Assembly: GCA_009885905.1 (NCBI GenBank)
Contig: VFJU01000077.1
Span: forward strand, 1-7,193
Length of the DNA: 7,193 bases
Source of the DNA: Verrucomicrobiota bacterium
Lineage (GTDB): Bacteria > Verrucomicrobiota > Verrucomicrobiia > Verrucomicrobiales > Akkermansiaceae
Direction: 5' to 3'
Notes under the pieces: model-generated
What the model was told of the DNA's origin: nothing
Databases searched by the model: none
What the model saw: only the letters and a program-made list of their open reading frames with translations
Shown: piece by piece, positions 5,465 to 7,193 of the stretch
Layout: each line of letters opens with the position of its first letter
Position numbering within the stretch: position 1 is the stretch's first letter
Program-made: the position numbers and the translations under genes

Positions 5465-7193
5465 TTATTGTTGGCCAGTAATGGTGAAAGGCAAGGCGGC
5501 AGAGGGAAAATCTTTTAAGGTCAAATTGAAAACCATACCGTATTCTTTTTGCAATCGGTTATCCAATACGGTGACACCTACGCCAGCCACCCAATTCCCT
5601 AGGTCACGATGCAAGGTAAATTGCTGTTGCTGCAATGTGCCATCGTCTAATTCCACAACGCCAATCGCACCAAGGCCCCAATTGTCGGTCAAGCGCAGGT
5701 AAGATTGCAAAGTGAGTTGATTCGAATCATTAATGTTAGGGTGACCATTTAAAATTAGATACGCAAAGGAAAACTCGATGCTTTGCGTTGGCATAAATCT
5801 CAAGGTCGAGTTGAATTGGCTAAAACCTTCCGGGTTATTGTTGATAGGAAACTGAGTTTCAAGACCTGCCGAAACCCATGGAAGCGGTTGCCAACGGGCT
5901 TCGTTATAAAGATTCGAGTAGTCTCGGCGACCCTCTGGATCCTGGATGAATGCATCCATATAAGTCTCAAAGTACAGCCACTCAAATGCTTGGTTGTCAC
6001 GCTTGGTTAGAAAGCGATTGCGAGTTCCAAAACGCACAACATTCCATGTTTCAAGTTGATCCACCGCGTTAAATCGCACCGGATCAAGCGGGCGCGGGCG
6101 CGTTGTGGGAGTGAGGCGGTCTACCTGCGGATCCTCGACACTAAAGCTGTCAGTCGAAACAAGCGACCATGACGCATAAGGTTGCAAAATGTGCTTCAAC
6201 CCATCAAGCCCCCAACTAGAATTCCGTTGGTTATTAACCTCTTTGGAAAACTTGGTAGAAATCTCTGTTCCTGCGTGCAGGTAAGTTCGGTCGGTATTTG
6301 CAATCGTCCAGTTTGCAGCGTCATACCGAGTGTATCCCAATCCCGCAATCGGTGTGACATACAAGGCCTCTCCAAATGTCATTGGCATGGATAACTCTTG
6401 ATACACATTCAATCGCGCGTAACTCGAATCCAAAAACTGTGTACGAATCGCTTCTCGTCTCGGATCATTCAGTGGAAGCGCTATAAGTTCCTCCGCCAAC
6501 TGGCGTTGGTAACCATTGAGTTGGTTGAGCACACTTTGAGCAGTCGGGTCTCCAGCTGTTAGATCCATCAAGGGATTGATAAACGTGCCATCGGCAAAGT
6601 CGGCGGCTTTTTCTCCGATAAGACCGAATGAAATATTTCCCTCATGGAGCACCGGTGAGTCAAGCAACGGCGCACGCACTTGATCAAAAAAGACTTCTGG
6701 CGATCGAGTGTCGGTTCGATAGAAATCATTAATTCGAAACCTACCATAAATTGAAAGTAACGAATCATCATCTCTGCGATAAAGCCCAAGCGTGTTGTCT
6801 GGCGATGGGTCAGTCCGATAGACCCCTAGGTTGAAATCTTCGAGATAGTATTGGTCACTTAAAAGTGTGAAATTTGAGTCGAGCGACCACTCTGCTTCCT
6901 TTTCAAAATCCAAATCCAAACGATGCTTCAGTTCGACCTGATATCGATCTGCATCAATGGTACCACGTGGCACACCAGTGGTACTGGTCTCTGGCGCAAG
7001 GTCGTGCAGATAATACAAACTTAGTCCCGTAACCTCGTTGATATTTTCGACTCTCGTATCAACAAAATCCACGCCGGAACCGAATCCCCGCTGGGCGCGC
7101 AAATCAAAATGCCAGCGAGAAAGAAGCCATGAATCTTCGTTTTCACCGGTTTTTGGATCGGTTTCACCACCTAACATAATCCCATAGGTGTTA
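5465..7193 (-). CDS. lptD: LPS-assembly outer membrane protein LptD, C-terminal barrel (cut by right window edge)
   Basis: This is the beta-barrel part of LptD (OstA/Imp), which with lipoprotein LptE inserts lipopolysaccharide into the outer leaflet of the outer membrane. 575 complete codons are visible. The frame stays open to the right edge upstream of the first in-window ATG (7177), reading NTYGIMLGG, so that Met is not the start; the N-terminal OstA/LptA-like domain lies outside. Numbering from that Met, LptD-like blocks are SRWHFDLRAQRGFGSGVDF (20-38), LSDQYYLEDFN (106-116), GLYRRDDDSLLSIYGRF (131-147), TRSPEVFFDQVRAPLLDSPV (157-176), GLKHILQPYASWSL (326-339) and the last strands EYGMVFNLTLKDF (545-557). 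Alternating aromatic residues run throughout. A charged helical stretch (about 203-258) interrupts the strands. There is no cysteine in the visible part, unlike the disulfide-bonded E. coli protein. The chain ends PFTITGQQ rather than in an aromatic residue. Another large outer-membrane barrel is the alternative. Confidence 0.8.
   Translation of the reverse strand, partial: NTYGIMLGGETDPKTGENEDSWLLSRWHFDLRAQRGFGSGVDFVDTRVENINEVTGLSLYYLHDLAPETSTTGVPRGTIDADRYQVELKHRLDLDFEKEAEWSLDSNFTLLSDQYYLEDFNLGVYRTDPSPDNTLGLYRRDDDSLLSIYGRFRINDFYRTDTRSPEVFFDQVRAPLLDSPVLHEGNISFGLIGEKAADFADGTFINPLMDLTAGDPTAQSVLNQLNGYQRQLAEELIALPLNDPRREAIRTQFLDSSYARLNVYQELSMPMTFGEALYVTPIAGLGYTRYDAANWTIANTDRTYLHAGTEISTKFSKEVNNQRNSSWGLDGLKHILQPYASWSLVSTDSFSVEDPQVDRLTPTTRPRPLDPVRFNAVDQLETWNVVRFGTRNRFLTKRDNQAFEWLYFETYMDAFIQDPEGRRDYSNLYNEARWQPLPWVSAGLETQFPINNNPEGFSQFNSTLRFMPTQSIEFSFAYLILNGHPNINDSNQLTLQSYLRLTDNWGLGAIGVVELDDGTLQQQQFTLHRDLGNWVAGVGVTVLDNRLQKEYGMVFNLTLKDFPSAALPFTITGQQ

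Noticed and set aside
5783..6010. Open frames on both strands inside lptD (5783-6010 and 5800-6000)
   Set aside because: Both overlap the continuous LptD barrel frame and have no protein features of their own.
1..7193. Mobile element, phage, CRISPR or defence island
   Set aside because: All genes match housekeeping or envelope families apart from one small unknown; I saw no transposase, integrase, terminal inverted repeats or spaced repeats.

Overview
The window looks like a stretch of core chromosome from a Gram-negative bacterium, probably of the PVC group and perhaps Verrucomicrobia. The reasons are an LPS/outer-membrane assembly barrel (LptD), the LL-diaminopimelate aminotransferase route to lysine and peptidoglycan (DapL), a fused two-half M16 peptidase, and very little Shine-Dalgarno signal. 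The taxonomic call is inference from protein families, not from an rRNA. I see no tRNA, rRNA, CRISPR array, insertion sequence or phage gene.

Layout. Bases 1-587 (minus strand) hold the N-terminal half of dapL, running off the left edge. Bases 588-712 are a 125-bp non-coding gap with two copies of a small dyad-symmetric 11-mer and a weak hairpin. Bases 713-1699 (minus) encode a medium-chain reductase most like the MECR/Etr1 2-enoyl thioester reductases. Bases 1797-4310 (minus) encode an 837-residue M16 zinc metallopeptidase with an active N-terminal half and a C-terminal half that has lost its zinc site. These three genes point the same way (M16 -> reductase -> dapL), but the gaps of about 97 and 125 bp leave it open whether they form one transcript.

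A 38-bp divergent gap (4311-4348) separates the M16 gene from a plus-strand gene (4349-4816). That gene encodes a small membrane-anchored protein of unknown function with a faint likeness to the periplasmic part of polysaccharide chain-length (Wzz-type) proteins. Its stop codon overlaps the stop codon of a convergent nitroreductase-family flavoenzyme gene (4813-5457, minus). Seven bases upstream of the nitroreductase is the end of lptD (5465 to beyond 7193, minus), so lptD and the nitroreductase are probably cotranscribed.

The clear themes are envelope biogenesis (lptD, dapL, possibly the small membrane protein) and housekeeping metabolism (enoyl reductase, nitroreductase, peptidase). I found no convincing new multi-gene system. 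The points most worth a second look are the uncharacterised Wzz-like small protein with a possible overlapping leader ORF, the paired dyads upstream of dapL, and the cysteine-free LptD barrel.
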